A DNA stretch of 64,000 bases, taken from the NCBI GenBank assembly GCA_958296295.1, contig OY282460.1, positions 372,001 through 436,000 on the forward strand, given 5' to 3'. Within the stretch, counting starts at the first letter, position 1. The number at the start of each line of letters is the position of its first letter. Shown one piece after another: positions 1 through 8,593 of this stretch. Source of the DNA: an uncultured Pseudomonadales bacterium. Its GTDB lineage: Bacteria; Pseudomonadota; Gammaproteobacteria; Pseudomonadales; Azotimanducaceae. The notes beneath the pieces were generated by a model. It had not been told where the DNA came from. It did no database searches and saw only the letters and a list, made by a program, of their open reading frames with translations. Both the position numbers and the translations under genes were made by a program.

Positions 1-872
1 ACGTCTTGGACATCGATAGCGACGCGATCATCCGGCTAACGGAGACCTTGGCTGTGGACGAGGCGCACTCCGTGGGCGCCCAAAGCATGGGGACGGGCTG
101 CGCCGCGGAACCGCGCGGCGTGCCGGGGAGTCGCGCCGAAGATGGCGAACCTGCTGCCGAGAGTTGCGCGGCGACGGCAACGCGACTCGTGGCGCTAGCC
201 CTTGCGAACCGACCGGACTATCTGACGGCGCTCTTGCAGTTCGAGAATGTCGAAGCCGAGCTGCTGCTCGCCAAGAACAACAGACTTTGGGATCTCTCCA
301 CGACGTTGTCGGTAGCCGTCGCCGGCACCGCCGACTCCTTGCGCACCGGCCTTGGCGAACCTTTCGGCCTCATTCCGGACAACGACTTGCGCGTGGCCTT
401 GGAACTGAGCGTGCCCATCGGCGACCTCGCCTCCAAACAGCGCCTCTTTCGCGCTCGGTCGAATCTCACGCGAGCGCACAACGACTTGGCGGAATTGCGC
501 CAGTCCATCGACATCGCCGTTCGCAACGCCGTGCGGAATGTGGATGCCCGGTTGCGACAGGTGGGTTTGGCGACGCGGGCAAGCGAACTGGCGGTGCGCA
601 AGCTCGATGCCGAAAGGCAAAAACTGAAACTGGGCCTCACGACCAACTTCCGGGTCATTGTCTTCGAAGACGATTTGGTGCGCGCCCAAACGAGCGAGCT
701 CACCGCCACCATCACATACCTCAACGCCCTCTCGTCGTTGGATCAGACGTTGGGCACCACGTTGCAAACGTGGGGACTCGAAGTGGAGCGGGTTGAACGA
801 GCGGACGAGGCGAACGCCGCCGCCGAGCCGGCCGTGTTGGAGCGCTTGGACGACGCTGAGAACGACCGGTGA
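1..872 (+). CDS. TolC-family outer membrane efflux protein, C-terminal part
   Basis: The window opens inside this gene and it reads through to the TGA at 870-872. From about residue 60 the protein is rich in long amphipathic helices with regularly spaced Leu, Ala, Arg and Glu. Stretches such as ALANRPDYLTALLQFENVEA and VRNAVRNVDARLRQVGLA resemble the alpha-barrel helices of TolC/outer membrane efflux proteins, and the alternating polar and hydrophobic SVPIGDLASKQRLF region resembles the beta-barrel junction. Such proteins form the outer membrane exit duct of tripartite efflux pumps or type I secretion systems. The upstream part and any pump partners lie outside the window, so the substrate cannot be inferred. 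The assignment rests on helix pattern rather than on an invariant motif. Confidence 0.6.
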   Translation, partial: VLDIDSDAIIRLTETLAVDEAHSVGAQSMGTGCAAEPRGVPGSRAEDGEPAAESCAATATRLVALALANRPDYLTALLQFENVEAELLLAKNNRLWDLSTTLSVAVAGTADSLRTGLGEPFGLIPDNDLRVALELSVPIGDLASKQRLFRARSNLTRAHNDLAELRQSIDIAVRNAVRNVDARLRQVGLATRASELAVRKLDAERQKLKLGLTTNFRVIVFEDDLVRAQTSELTATITYLNALSSLDQTLGTTLQTWGLEVERVERADEANAAAEPAVLERLDDAENDR

Positions 873-1049
873 CGCAACCAGCGTCAGCGGTTCATCGAAC
901 CGAGTAGGCGTGCATCTCAGTCGCCTTGCTCCGGCAAGGACTTCGGGCCGCCGGTTGGCGGGAGTCGCTGCCTGCCGCTGCCCTTGTTCCCCGCGCCCGC
1001 CGTTCTGTACCATGCCGACTGTCGCGTTTTTTGCGGGCGGTGGGCGTCC

Positions 1050-1940
1050 ATGTCGGCGTGGGAAGATCTCAAGGGCAGCCTCGTGGCGTTGGTTACGCCA
1101 ATGAAGGCCAATGGCGCGGTGGATTGGGCGGTCTTGGACGGCTTGATCGAGTGGCACTTGGAGTCTGGCACCAGCGGCATCGTGGCTGTTGGCACGACCG
1201 GGGAATCGGCCACGCTGTCGGCGGCGGAACACCAGCGGGTTGTGGCTGCCACCGTGCGGCGCGTGGACGGCCGGGTGCCGGTGATCGCCGGCACCGGCGC
1301 CAACGCGACGGCGGAGGCGATCGAGTACACGCGGGCGGCGCACGGGGACGGCGCGGATTACGGTCTTGCGGTGACGCCCTACTACAACAGGCCGCCCCAA
1401 GAGGGCCTCTATAGGCATTATTGCGCCATTGCGGAAGCGGTGCCGCTGCCGATGGTGCTCTACAACGTGCCGTCGCGCACGGCCTGCGACATGCAGGCGG
1501 CCACCGTGGCGCGGCTCGCTCGCGTGGATGGCATCGTCGGCATCAAGGAAGCCTGCGGCGACGCCGATCGCGTGGCGGAGATCAAAGAGCTCGCGCCGGA
1601 AGGCTTCGTGCTCCTCTCCGGCGAGGACGCCCAGACCCTTGCCATGGCGCGGCACGGCGCGCGCGGGGCCATCTCCGTAACGGCCAACGTGGCGCCGGGG
1701 CCGATGGCGGCCTTTTGCGCGGCTTTCCTGGCCGGCGATTTTGGCGAGGCGCAAGACCTCGACGCCCGGCTCCAACCCCTCCACGAGGGCCTTTTCTTGG
1801 AATCCAGCCCCATTCCCACCAAGTGGGCGCTGGCCGAGATGGGCCGAATCGAGGCCGGCATTCGTCTGCCGTTGATTGAACTCAGCAGCGGCGCCCAAGT
1901 CGAACTGCGTGAGCGCTTGGTGGCGCTCGGCCTTCTTTGA
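1050..1940 (+). CDS. dapA: 4-hydroxy-tetrahydrodipicolinate synthase
   Basis: DapA condenses pyruvate with aspartate semialdehyde, the first committed step of the diaminopimelate/lysine pathway that supplies peptidoglycan. The 296-residue length matches the family. The TIM-barrel signatures are visible: GTTGESATL near residues 48-56 (the Thr pair that contacts pyruvate), Tyr138 in YNVPSRT and the Schiff-base Lys166 in GIKEA. An upstream extension in the same frame exists, but the ATG at 1050 gives the usual N-terminus. The gene ends just before the bamC homologue, the dapA-bamC order known from gammaproteobacteria. No terminator is evident between them, so co-transcription is likely. Confidence 0.96.
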   Translation: MSAWEDLKGSLVALVTPMKANGAVDWAVLDGLIEWHLESGTSGIVAVGTTGESATLSAAEHQRVVAATVRRVDGRVPVIAGTGANATAEAIEYTRAAHGDGADYGLAVTPYYNRPPQEGLYRHYCAIAEAVPLPMVLYNVPSRTACDMQAATVARLARVDGIVGIKEACGDADRVAEIKELAPEGFVLLSGEDAQTLAMARHGARGAISVTANVAPGPMAAFCAAFLAGDFGEAQDLDARLQPLHEGLFLESSPIPTKWALAEMGRIEAGIRLPLIELSSGAQVELRERLVALGLL

Positions 1941-1973
1941 GTCATCGTGGAGCGGCGAAGGAGTGGAAACTTT

Positions 1974-3068
1974 TTGAATGCGCGGCGATTGAGCGCCTCG
2001 CTGGCGCTGGCGTTGTCGTTTGTTTCGGCAGGTTGCCGGTATCTTGGCGACGACGAAGGCATCTTCGTGAACTCGCGCGACGACTATCTTCAAGCCCAGG
2101 TTGGCGAACCGCTGACGATTCCGGCGGAGATGGCCGACGTGCGGATAGTGGACAGCTGGCCGATCCCGGATGTGCGCGCCGGCGACGCGGCGAAGAACTA
2201 CCCCAAGGCGCCGCCCCGCCCGGAAGTCTTCGTCGGCGGCAACGTGGACGCCGTGAAGATACAGAAGCTCGGCACGCGCTCTTGGGTGGTGCTGCCGGAC
2301 GCGCCGGAGCAGGTGTGGCCGCTCGTCAAACAGTTCCTGGCCGAAAACGGCGTGGCCGTAGGGCGCGAGGACGCGCCTACCGGGTTGGTGGAAAGCGCGT
2401 GGATCGTCATCGCCGACCGGGATTATCAGGATGTGGTGCGCGCGGCCATCGCGGAAGGCCAGCGCGAAGCGGCCCAAGGCGGAGCAGGCGATAGCACGCC
2501 ACCGGCCAGCCGTTATCGACTGCGCTTCCGCGTCGAGCGGGGCATTCGCCGGGGTTCCACGGAAGTGCATGTGGACCACGACCGCATCGTCGGCGTGGAT
2601 ACCGATCCCGCCCCCGGCGTCGCCGAGGTCAAGGCGATACTCACCACCAAGCTGGCGGACTACTTCGCGCACGGGCTGGCGGGAACCGTCTCCATGGTCG
2701 GCCGTGCGATCGCTTCGGAGAGCAAGGCGCAGGTGGTGAAGGATGCCGGCGGCTATCCTTCGTTGCGCTTGAACGTGGATTTCGACCGGGCTTGGGCCAC
2801 GGTTGGCCAGGCCTTGGAACGCGCCGAGATCGAGGTCGCGGAGTCCAACCGCGACGAGGCCGTCTTTCGCGCCGTGTTCCCCACCGGCGACAAGGTCGGC
2901 TGGCTGAAGCGCCTCGTGCCCGGAGGCGGCCCGGACGGCGCGGTCGTGATGATCCGCTTGGTGGCGGAAGGTGAGCGCGTGATAGTCAACGTGCAGGCCG
3001 AAGACGGCCGGCCGCTGGCGGTGGAGCTGGCGGAGCGAGTGCTGCTGACACTGCGCGACTTCGCGTGA
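1974..3068 (+). CDS. bamC: BamC-like outer membrane assembly lipoprotein
   Basis: A lipoprotein signal peptide (LALALSFVSAGC) places the lipidated Cys at residue 21 when the TTG at 1974 is used. An AAGGAG block at 1958-1963 supports that start; a GTG at 1947 in the same frame would add nine residues. After the Cys, the IFVNSRDDYLQAQVGEPLTIP segment matches the unstructured N-terminus of BamC/NlpB, which binds BamD. Two helix-grip-like domains follow (about residues 80-200 and 225-355). BamC is an accessory subunit of the outer membrane beta-barrel assembly machine. The position right after dapA is the classic context and raises confidence despite weak overall conservation. Confidence 0.8.
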   Translation: MNARRLSASLALALSFVSAGCRYLGDDEGIFVNSRDDYLQAQVGEPLTIPAEMADVRIVDSWPIPDVRAGDAAKNYPKAPPRPEVFVGGNVDAVKIQKLGTRSWVVLPDAPEQVWPLVKQFLAENGVAVGREDAPTGLVESAWIVIADRDYQDVVRAAIAEGQREAAQGGAGDSTPPASRYRLRFRVERGIRRGSTEVHVDHDRIVGVDTDPAPGVAEVKAILTTKLADYFAHGLAGTVSMVGRAIASESKAQVVKDAGGYPSLRLNVDFDRAWATVGQALERAEIEVAESNRDEAVFRAVFPTGDKVGWLKRLVPGGGPDGAVVMIRLVAEGERVIVNVQAEDGRPLAVELAERVLLTLRDFA

Positions 3069-3129
3069 CCAGGCGCCGCCGGAAGACGCTTGGGGCATAA
3101 TCGGAAGGGCCGCTAGAGAGAGATTCGCC

Positions 3130-3513
3130 ATGGCCCTGCACCTCGACCATACGATTGTTCCCGTCCGCGACCATGTGGCCTCGGCCAAGCGCATGGCGCA
3201 CCTGTTCGGCTTGGAGTTCAACGGCACTTGGGGGCACTTCGCGCCGGTGAAGGTGAACGACACGCTGACGTTGGATTTCGACACCAGCGCCAACCCGCAC
3301 TCCAACCACTACGCTTTCTTGGCGAACGACGAGGAGTTCGACGCCGTCCTGGGCCGGGTGCGAGGCGATAACGTGGTGTTCGGCAGCGGGCCGAGCCGGA
3401 CAGCGCGGAAAGACGGCGAAATAAACCATCGCTACGGCGGCCGCGGCTTCTACTTCGAGTGCGCCGACGGGCATCTGTGGGAGGTCATCACCCACACCTA
3501 CATCACGGATTGA
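3130..3513 (+). CDS. VOC-family (glyoxalase/bleomycin-resistance fold) protein
   Basis: A 127-residue single-domain protein with the beta-alpha-beta-beta-beta layout of the vicinal oxygen chelate superfamily. It begins LDHTIVPVRDHVASAKRMA and ends with the typical FYFECADGHLWEVITHTY strand. His at residue 6, His near the end of the first module and Glu in LWEVI are candidate metal ligands. Members act as dioxygenases, isomerases or resistance proteins, and the substrate cannot be read from the sequence. An AGAGAGAT tract precedes the ATG. It sits alone between bamC and the PLP enzyme. Confidence 0.75.
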   Translation: MALHLDHTIVPVRDHVASAKRMAHLFGLEFNGTWGHFAPVKVNDTLTLDFDTSANPHSNHYAFLANDEEFDAVLGRVRGDNVVFGSGPSRTARKDGEINHRYGGRGFYFECADGHLWEVITHTYITD

Positions 3514-3626
3514 TACGAGACGCGCGCCCTGCCCCGCGCCGCCCGCGGGGCTTCGCGCGCGGGCACCCCCTTCAACAGCGGGCCGGAAAGCGCTATTCTC
3601 CTGCCGCTCATTGGGATGTTCGGCCA

Positions 3627-4850
3627 ATGCGCGGCTTCACCACCTCCATCGTCCACTCGGACCGGCAAGACGGCATCGAGCACGGGGCGCTGCACAAGCC
3701 TGTCCACTCGTCGGTGGCTTACGGGTACGAACATCCGCAAGGCCTCGTGGACGTCTTCCAAGGCAAGAGCGCCGGCTACGCCTACGGCCGCCAGGTGAAT
3801 CCCACGGTCGCGGCGTTGGAAGCCAAAGTAACCGGCATGGAGCAGGGCGTCGCCAGCGTTTGTTTCAGCACCGGCATGGCGGCCATCGGCTCGCTGCTGT
3901 TCGCCCTGCTCCGCGGCGGCGATCACTTCGTCTCAAGCGCGTTCCTGTTCGGCAACACCACCAGCCTGTTCGGCTCCTTCGCCGCGCACGGTGTGGACGT
4001 CACCTTTGTAGACGCCACCGGCGCGCGCGCCGTGGCCCAAGCGGTGCGCCCGGAAACAAAGCTGGTGTTCGTGGAGACCATAGCCAATCCGCGCACCCAG
4101 GTGGCCGATCTCGACGGCATCGGCGCGCTTTGCCGCGAGCGTGGTTTGGTCTATGTGGTGGACAACACCATCACCACGCCGTATCTGTTCCAACCCGCGG
4201 ACGTGGGGGCGTCGCTGGTCGTCAACAGCCTCACGAAATACATCGGCGGCCACGGCAACGCGCTCGGCGGATCGGTGACGGAAACCGGCCGGTTCGACTG
4301 GACGACGTTCGCCAACATCCAAACCGCATACAAGCGAAGCGATGCCGCGAAGTGGGCGATCACGCAGATACGCAAGAAAGGGCTGCGCGATTTCGGCGCC
4401 GCGCTTGGGCCGGAAGCCGCGCACCATCTTGGCGTTGGCGCCGAAACGCTGGCGTTGCGCTTGGAGCGGCAGTGCGCCAACGCGGCGGCGCTGGCCACGT
4501 TCCTGCACACTCACGAGAAAGTGCGCCAAGTCTACTACCCGGGCTTGGCGGAGCATCCACAACACGCCAAGGCGGCGGCCTTGTTCCGCCGTCCCGGCGC
4601 GATCTTCGGTTTCGAGTTGGTGGAAGGTGTGGACGCTTTCACCTTCTTGGAACGGCTGGACGTCGTCGTAAAATCCACCAATCTTGGTGACAATCGGACG
4701 CTCGCGATTCCGGTGGCGCCAACGATCTACCACGAGCTGGGGCCGAAGCGTCGGGCCGCCATGGGCATCGCGGATTCCCTAATCCGCATTTCCGCCGGCA
4801 TAGAAGATGTGGAAGACCTTGTCGCGGATTTCGAGCAAGCGCTCGCCTGA
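3627..4850 (+). CDS. Cystathionine gamma-synthase/methionine gamma-lyase family PLP enzyme
   Basis: A 407-residue fold type I pyridoxal-phosphate enzyme of the Cys/Met metabolism family. The Schiff-base lysine is Lys204 in NSLTKYIGGHGN. The preceding Asp of VVDNTITTPYLFQP and the SLIRISAGIEDVEDL segment near the C-terminus are family hallmarks. Members carry out gamma-replacement on acyl-homoserine (cystathionine or homocysteine synthesis) or gamma-elimination of methionine. With metX and metW in the same window, a role in homocysteine or cystathionine formation from an O-acyl-homoserine is plausible, but the reaction cannot be fixed by motif. The longer in-frame extension upstream lacks family sequence, so the ATG at 3627 was chosen. 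Confidence 0.85.
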   Translation: MRGFTTSIVHSDRQDGIEHGALHKPVHSSVAYGYEHPQGLVDVFQGKSAGYAYGRQVNPTVAALEAKVTGMEQGVASVCFSTGMAAIGSLLFALLRGGDHFVSSAFLFGNTTSLFGSFAAHGVDVTFVDATGARAVAQAVRPETKLVFVETIANPRTQVADLDGIGALCRERGLVYVVDNTITTPYLFQPADVGASLVVNSLTKYIGGHGNALGGSVTETGRFDWTTFANIQTAYKRSDAAKWAITQIRKKGLRDFGAALGPEAAHHLGVGAETLALRLERQCANAAALATFLHTHEKVRQVYYPGLAEHPQHAKAAALFRRPGAIFGFELVEGVDAFTFLERLDVVVKSTNLGDNRTLAIPVAPTIYHELGPKRRAAMGIADSLIRISAGIEDVEDLVADFEQALA

Positions 4851-4859
4851 AGGAAACAT

Positions 4860-5789
4860 ATGTCCAAGTTGATCATGGAGACGCATTTGCGTCTACCGAA
4901 CAGACGCCAAGGCAAAGTACGCGATCTCTACGATGTGGAAATGCCGAACGGCGAACAAGCGCTCTTGATCATCGCGACGGACCGCGTGAGCGCGTTCGAC
5001 GTCGTGCTTGCCAACGGCCCGGCCGGCAAAGGCGTGGTGCTCACGCAGATATCGAAGTTCTGGTTCGATCGGTTCGGCGACGAGTTCAACCACCATCTGA
5101 TCTCCACGGACGTGGCGGATGTGCCCGGCCTCACCGACGCCGAGCGCGAGCAGATAGCCGACCGTCTCATGCTGTGCCGAAAAGCCCGTGTGCTGCCGGT
5201 GGAATGCATAGCGCGGGGCTATCTGGCCGGCAGCGGCTGGAAGGATTACCAAAACAACGGTCAAGTGTGCGGCATCGATTTGCCGCCGGGCCTGCGCAAC
5301 GGCGATCGGTTGCCGGAACCCCTGTTCACGCCATCGACGAAAGCGGACACCGGCCACGACGAGAACATCAGTTTCGAGCAAGGTGCGGAAATCGTCGGCG
5401 AAGACACGATGCGTTGGCTCAAGGACGCCACCTTGCGCCTCTACGGTCTGGCCCGGGATCACGCCTTCGCCCGCGGCATCGTGTTGGCGGACACCAAGTT
5501 CGAGTTCGGCCTTGCGGCCGATGACGCAAGCGCGACGCCACTGCTGATAGACGAGATCTTCACACCGGACAGCTCGCGTTTTTGGCCCGCCGACAAGTGG
5601 CGTCCGGGCCAGGAGCAGCCGAGTTTCGACAAGCAATATGTGCGCGAGCATCTGGAAACGCTGGTGGCGGCTGGACAATGGGACAAGACGCCGCCCGGGC
5701 CGGCGCTGCCGGGGCATGTGCTGGACAACACCATATCGCGCTACCTCGAGGCCTACCGTCGCCTCACCGGCACGGATCTGTCGCTTTAG
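4860..5789 (+). CDS. purC: Phosphoribosylaminoimidazole-succinocarboxamide synthase
   Basis: PurC ligates aspartate to carboxyaminoimidazole ribotide using ATP in de novo purine synthesis. The SAICAR synthetase signatures are present: GKVRDLY at the N-terminus, LPVECIARGYLAGSGWKDY, and GIVLADTKFEFGL followed by DEIFTPDSSRFWPAD. At 309 residues it is the longer form found in many gammaproteobacteria and in yeast. AAGGAAA at 4850-4856 precedes the ATG. It starts 9 nt after the PLP enzyme and is followed within 2 nt by the AICAR transformylase gene, so a purine pair is translated from one message. Confidence 0.96.
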   Translation: MSKLIMETHLRLPNRRQGKVRDLYDVEMPNGEQALLIIATDRVSAFDVVLANGPAGKGVVLTQISKFWFDRFGDEFNHHLISTDVADVPGLTDAEREQIADRLMLCRKARVLPVECIARGYLAGSGWKDYQNNGQVCGIDLPPGLRNGDRLPEPLFTPSTKADTGHDENISFEQGAEIVGEDTMRWLKDATLRLYGLARDHAFARGIVLADTKFEFGLAADDASATPLLIDEIFTPDSSRFWPADKWRPGQEQPSFDKQYVREHLETLVAAGQWDKTPPGPALPGHVLDNTISRYLEAYRRLTGTDLSL

Positions 5790-5791
5790 CC

Positions 5792-6952
5792 GTGCGCGTG
5801 GCGCTTCGATACGGCTGCAATCCGCACCAACGCGAAGCGGCCTTCGAGACCAGCGACAGCGAACCCGCGGTGCGCGTTCGCGCCGGCGCGCCCTCGCTCA
5901 TCAACATGCTGGACGCCTTGAACGCTTGGCAGCTGGTGTCTGAACTCAAGGACGCCGCCGGCTTGGCGGCCGCGGCCTCTTTCAAGCACACGTCGCCGGC
6001 CGGCGCGGCGGTGGCGGTGCCGCTGCCGGCGGATCTGCGCCGCGCCTTTGATGTGGACGAACAGGAACTCTCGCCGCTGGCCACGGCCTATGCGCGTGCG
6101 AGGGGCGCGGATCCCAAGAGCTCGTTCGGCGACTTCGCGGCGTTTTCCGATCCCGTGGACGCGGCGACGGCGGACTATTTGCGCGGCGTGGTGAGCGACG
6201 GGGTGATCGCCCCCGGCTTCTTGGCCGGCACCCTGGACGTGCTGGCCGCGAAGAAGCGCGGCACGTTCCTGGTGTTGGAGGCGAACCCGGATTACGCGCC
6301 GCCGCTGGTGGAACGCCGGGAAGTGTTCGGCGTGACCCTCACGCAAGCGCGCAACAGCCACCGGATTGGCGCCGCGGACTTGGCCGACCTGGCTTGCGGC
6401 GCGCTAACCGACAACGCCCGCCGCGATTTGCTGCTTGGCCTGGTCACGTTGAAATACACCCAGTCCAATTCCGTTGGCTACGTCTTGGACGGGCAGATGA
6501 TCGGGGTGGGTGCCGGCCAGCAATCGCGCGTGGACTGCACGAAGTTGGCCGGCGCGAAGGCGGCGGTGTGGCACTTCAGGCGGCATCCGAACGTGCTCGG
6601 CATTCGCTTCCGTTCCGGGGTGAGGCGGCAAGAGCGCGTCAACTGGCGCATTCGCCACATCGAAGGGGATTTGACCGCCGCCGAGCGAAGGGCGTTCGAG
6701 AACGCCACGGAAACCGCCCCGCCGCCGCTGACGGCGGAAGAACGCGCCGCTTGGCTTGGGAAACTCGATGGCGTGTCGCTCGTGAGCGATGGCTTCATCC
6801 CGTTCCGCGACAACGTGGACCACGCCGCCAAGCACGGCGTGCGTTTCATCGCCCAGCCCGGCGGCTCGGCCCGGGACGCCGAAGTGCGGGACGCCTGCCG
6901 GGAACACGGCATCGCCATGGTGCGCACCAGGGTGCGTCTCTTCCACCACTGA
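5792..6952 (+). CDS. Stand-alone AICAR formyltransferase (PurH C-terminal domain only)
   Basis: This 386-residue protein corresponds to the transformylase half of PurH, which transfers a formyl group from 10-formyl-tetrahydrofolate to AICAR. The active-site Lys-His is seen in SFKHTSPAGAA, and the SSFGDFAAFSD, LKYTQSNSVGY and IGVGAGQQSRVDC motifs follow in order. The VSDGFIPFRDN and FIAQPGGSARD motifs close the domain. The protein begins RYGCNPHQ directly, so the IMP cyclohydrolase domain that normally precedes it is absent. IMP closure must be done by another protein, or a bifunctional PurH exists elsewhere. GTG at 5792 (or 5798) is the only sensible start, 2 nt after purC. The longer in-frame ORF overlapping purC has no family sequence. 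Confidence 0.9.
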   Translation: MRVALRYGCNPHQREAAFETSDSEPAVRVRAGAPSLINMLDALNAWQLVSELKDAAGLAAAASFKHTSPAGAAVAVPLPADLRRAFDVDEQELSPLATAYARARGADPKSSFGDFAAFSDPVDAATADYLRGVVSDGVIAPGFLAGTLDVLAAKKRGTFLVLEANPDYAPPLVERREVFGVTLTQARNSHRIGAADLADLACGALTDNARRDLLLGLVTLKYTQSNSVGYVLDGQMIGVGAGQQSRVDCTKLAGAKAAVWHFRRHPNVLGIRFRSGVRRQERVNWRIRHIEGDLTAAERRAFENATETAPPPLTAEERAAWLGKLDGVSLVSDGFIPFRDNVDHAAKHGVRFIAQPGGSARDAEVRDACREHGIAMVRTRVRLFHH

Positions 6953-6959
6953 CAAGCCG

Positions 6960-7325
6960 GTGGATTGGCCGCGATACAAGGCGTTGTGCGATCGCCCGGA
7001 CGTGATGCCGCGCGCGGTGCTCGTTCGAACCGAGACGCTCTTGCCCGAAGCGCTCGCCCACGCGCTGCGCCAAGCGCGCGATGGAGCACCTTTTCCGAAA
7101 CCGGCCGATCACAAGGGCGGCGGGGAAACGGACATGTTCGAGGTGCCGGCGACCTCGGCCCAAGCGGCGGCAATTGTCGAAGCGGTGGAGGCCGCCGCCG
7201 ATGCCGGCCGCACGGGACGCGGCGTGGTCGCGGCTTGGCGGGAGCTGCTGCGCCATGCCGCCGGCGCGCAGGAAGGCGGTGGCCAAGCCAGCGCCGAGGC
7301 AAATCCGACACCCGGTTTACGCTAG
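6960..7325 (+). CDS. Small conserved-looking protein of unknown function
   Basis: A 121-residue reading frame starting at GTG 6960, 7 nt after the transformylase stop. The N-terminal two thirds has a plausible soluble composition: VDWPRYKALCDRPDVMPRAV, then a helix LPEALAHALRQA and a Gly-rich GGGETDMFEVP turn leading into two alanine-rich helices. The last 20 residues look disordered. Codon use agrees with its neighbours. I do not recognise a family. The tight spacing suggests translation with purC and the transformylase, and a role near purine or folate metabolism is only a guess from that position. Confidence 0.5.
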   Translation: MDWPRYKALCDRPDVMPRAVLVRTETLLPEALAHALRQARDGAPFPKPADHKGGGETDMFEVPATSAQAAAIVEAVEAAADAGRTGRGVVAAWRELLRHAAGAQEGGGQASAEANPTPGLR

Positions 7326-7355
7326 GCTGGCACCAGCCCGGTTCGAGGCCCAACC

Positions 7356-8567
7356 ATGCCTGATGCATCCGCTGCACGCTTGCCCAAACCCACCCGAGAA
7401 CGCGTCGTCAAAATCGAGCCTTCCGGCCAACACTATTCGCTCTTGGTGGCGCCGGGTGGTGGTTTTCTGGGTTTGGACGGCTTCGACGAGAGCGGTGCCT
7501 CAGCGGTGTTCTCAACTGCCGACGATCGCGTGATGTGGAAGCGTGAGGCCGACGGTTTCCGGCATGTGGCGACGGGCCGAACCGCCCACTTGGAAAGCGG
7601 CGGGCGCATCGTGATCGATGGCCGGACGTTGAACGAACGCGGCGAACCCGGCGGCGCTGCTGCGGCATTCGCGGTGGGCCACGGGCCGGAGCGGCTGTCG
7701 TCGGAGTATCTGCGCTTCTTCAAGGAACACGGCTGGGTTTGCCTCACCTGCGTCCTGCCGCCCGAGGTTGTGGATGGTTTGCAACGGGTAGCCTGCACGG
7801 ACGCCTATGCGGCGCACACGCCGGACCGCGGGACGCCGCAGTTCAGCCAGAGTGCGGCGTTGGGGCGAACCGCGGCGGAACCCGTCTCGCTCTGGGTGAT
7901 TCGCCAATACATGCGTACAGACGACATTCGCTTCGCGCACACGCCGGCGCTCATCGTCTTGGCGCAAGATGACGGCCGGCGCAACGTGCAGGGCTGGCAC
8001 TCGGACTATCCCTACCACTGGGGCGTTCCAGCGCGGGGCCAAGTGCCCACCCAAGCCGGCGACATCGTGCTCGGCGTGCAGCGCAACGTTTGCGTGTCCG
8101 AGTTCACCAAAGAGCGTGGCGCCACGGCGTTCAAGTTGGGCTCGCATGCGTTGGGACACGGCCCGCCGGATTCGTGGGGAACAGCGGGCACCCACGGCCG
8201 GCCCGGCTATCGCGCCGAGCACGGGCTGCCCTACAACGGCCCGGATGCGGACGTGATCGAAGCGCCGCCGGGCAGCATCATCCTTTACGATTCGCGCACA
8301 TGGCATCGGGCCGGCGTCAACCGCACGGCGCAGCCGCGCGCGGCGATGCTGCAAGCCGTCACCCCCATGTTCGTGATGCCGAAGAGCAACACCAGCGGCG
8401 CGTACCGGCACTTCATCCAAAGTGCGGCGTATCAGCAGTTGACATCGCGCGAACGCGAAGAGATCCGCGCCATGATGGTGCATCGCTTCCTGGGGCCCGT
8501 CGGCAGGGACGTGATAACGGCAGATGCGGAGCTGACATCCATCGTTGATGGCGATTCATTGTGGTAG
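7356..8567 (+). CDS. Phytanoyl-CoA dioxygenase (PhyH)-family protein with an N-terminal extension
   Basis: The C-terminal part (about residues 115-400) is an Fe(II)/2-oxoglutarate dioxygenase of the PhyH type. LRFFKEHGWVCLTCVLPPE opens the fold, His215 and Asp217 in GWHSDYPYHW give the HxD metal pair, and His317 in RTWHRAGVNRT gives the distal His with a nearby Arg for 2-oxoglutarate. The KERGATAFKLGSH turn is also typical. The first ~115 residues are beta-rich, with repeated Gly turns, and are not part of the catalytic fold; their function is unknown. Family members hydroxylate diverse substrates, so the natural substrate cannot be named. The stop lies just upstream of the AbiE antitoxin gene and overlaps its possible operator. 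Confidence 0.82.
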   Translation: MPDASAARLPKPTRERVVKIEPSGQHYSLLVAPGGGFLGLDGFDESGASAVFSTADDRVMWKREADGFRHVATGRTAHLESGGRIVIDGRTLNERGEPGGAAAAFAVGHGPERLSSEYLRFFKEHGWVCLTCVLPPEVVDGLQRVACTDAYAAHTPDRGTPQFSQSAALGRTAAEPVSLWVIRQYMRTDDIRFAHTPALIVLAQDDGRRNVQGWHSDYPYHWGVPARGQVPTQAGDIVLGVQRNVCVSEFTKERGATAFKLGSHALGHGPPDSWGTAGTHGRPGYRAEHGLPYNGPDADVIEAPPGSIILYDSRTWHRAGVNRTAQPRAAMLQAVTPMFVMPKSNTSGAYRHFIQSAAYQQLTSREREEIRAMMVHRFLGPVGRDVITADAELTSIVDGDSLW

Positions 8568-8591
8568 GTTGACAATGTGGATATGTTATCC
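8557..8591 (+). promoter_or_regulatory. Candidate operator for the AbiE antitoxin gene
   Basis: Two short inverted repeats lie immediately ahead of the antitoxin ATG at 8594: CATTGT...ACAATG (8557-8562 and 8572-8577, 9-nt spacer) and GGATA-TGT-TATCC (8579-8591). AbiEi-type antitoxins of known systems repress their own operon by binding inverted repeats upstream of the first gene, so these are reasonable binding sites. The second palindrome occupies the place where a Shine-Dalgarno would be expected, and none is visible there. This is inference from position and symmetry. Confidence 0.35.
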
Positions 8592-8593
8592 CC

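Noticed and set aside
195..3305. 1036-codon open frame on the minus strand
   Set aside because: It is antisense to dapA, bamC and other supported genes, has no recognisable domain and shows the Arg/His-rich composition of a high-GC shadow frame.
3532..3550. Terminator after the VOC gene
   Set aside because: A CCCCGCG/CGCGGGG stem with a 5-nt loop exists, but no T tract follows and such GC stems are frequent by chance here.
8569..8591. TTGACA as a -35 promoter box for the AbiE antitoxin
   Set aside because: No -10 box lies at proper distance before the start codon; the palindromes are the better signal.
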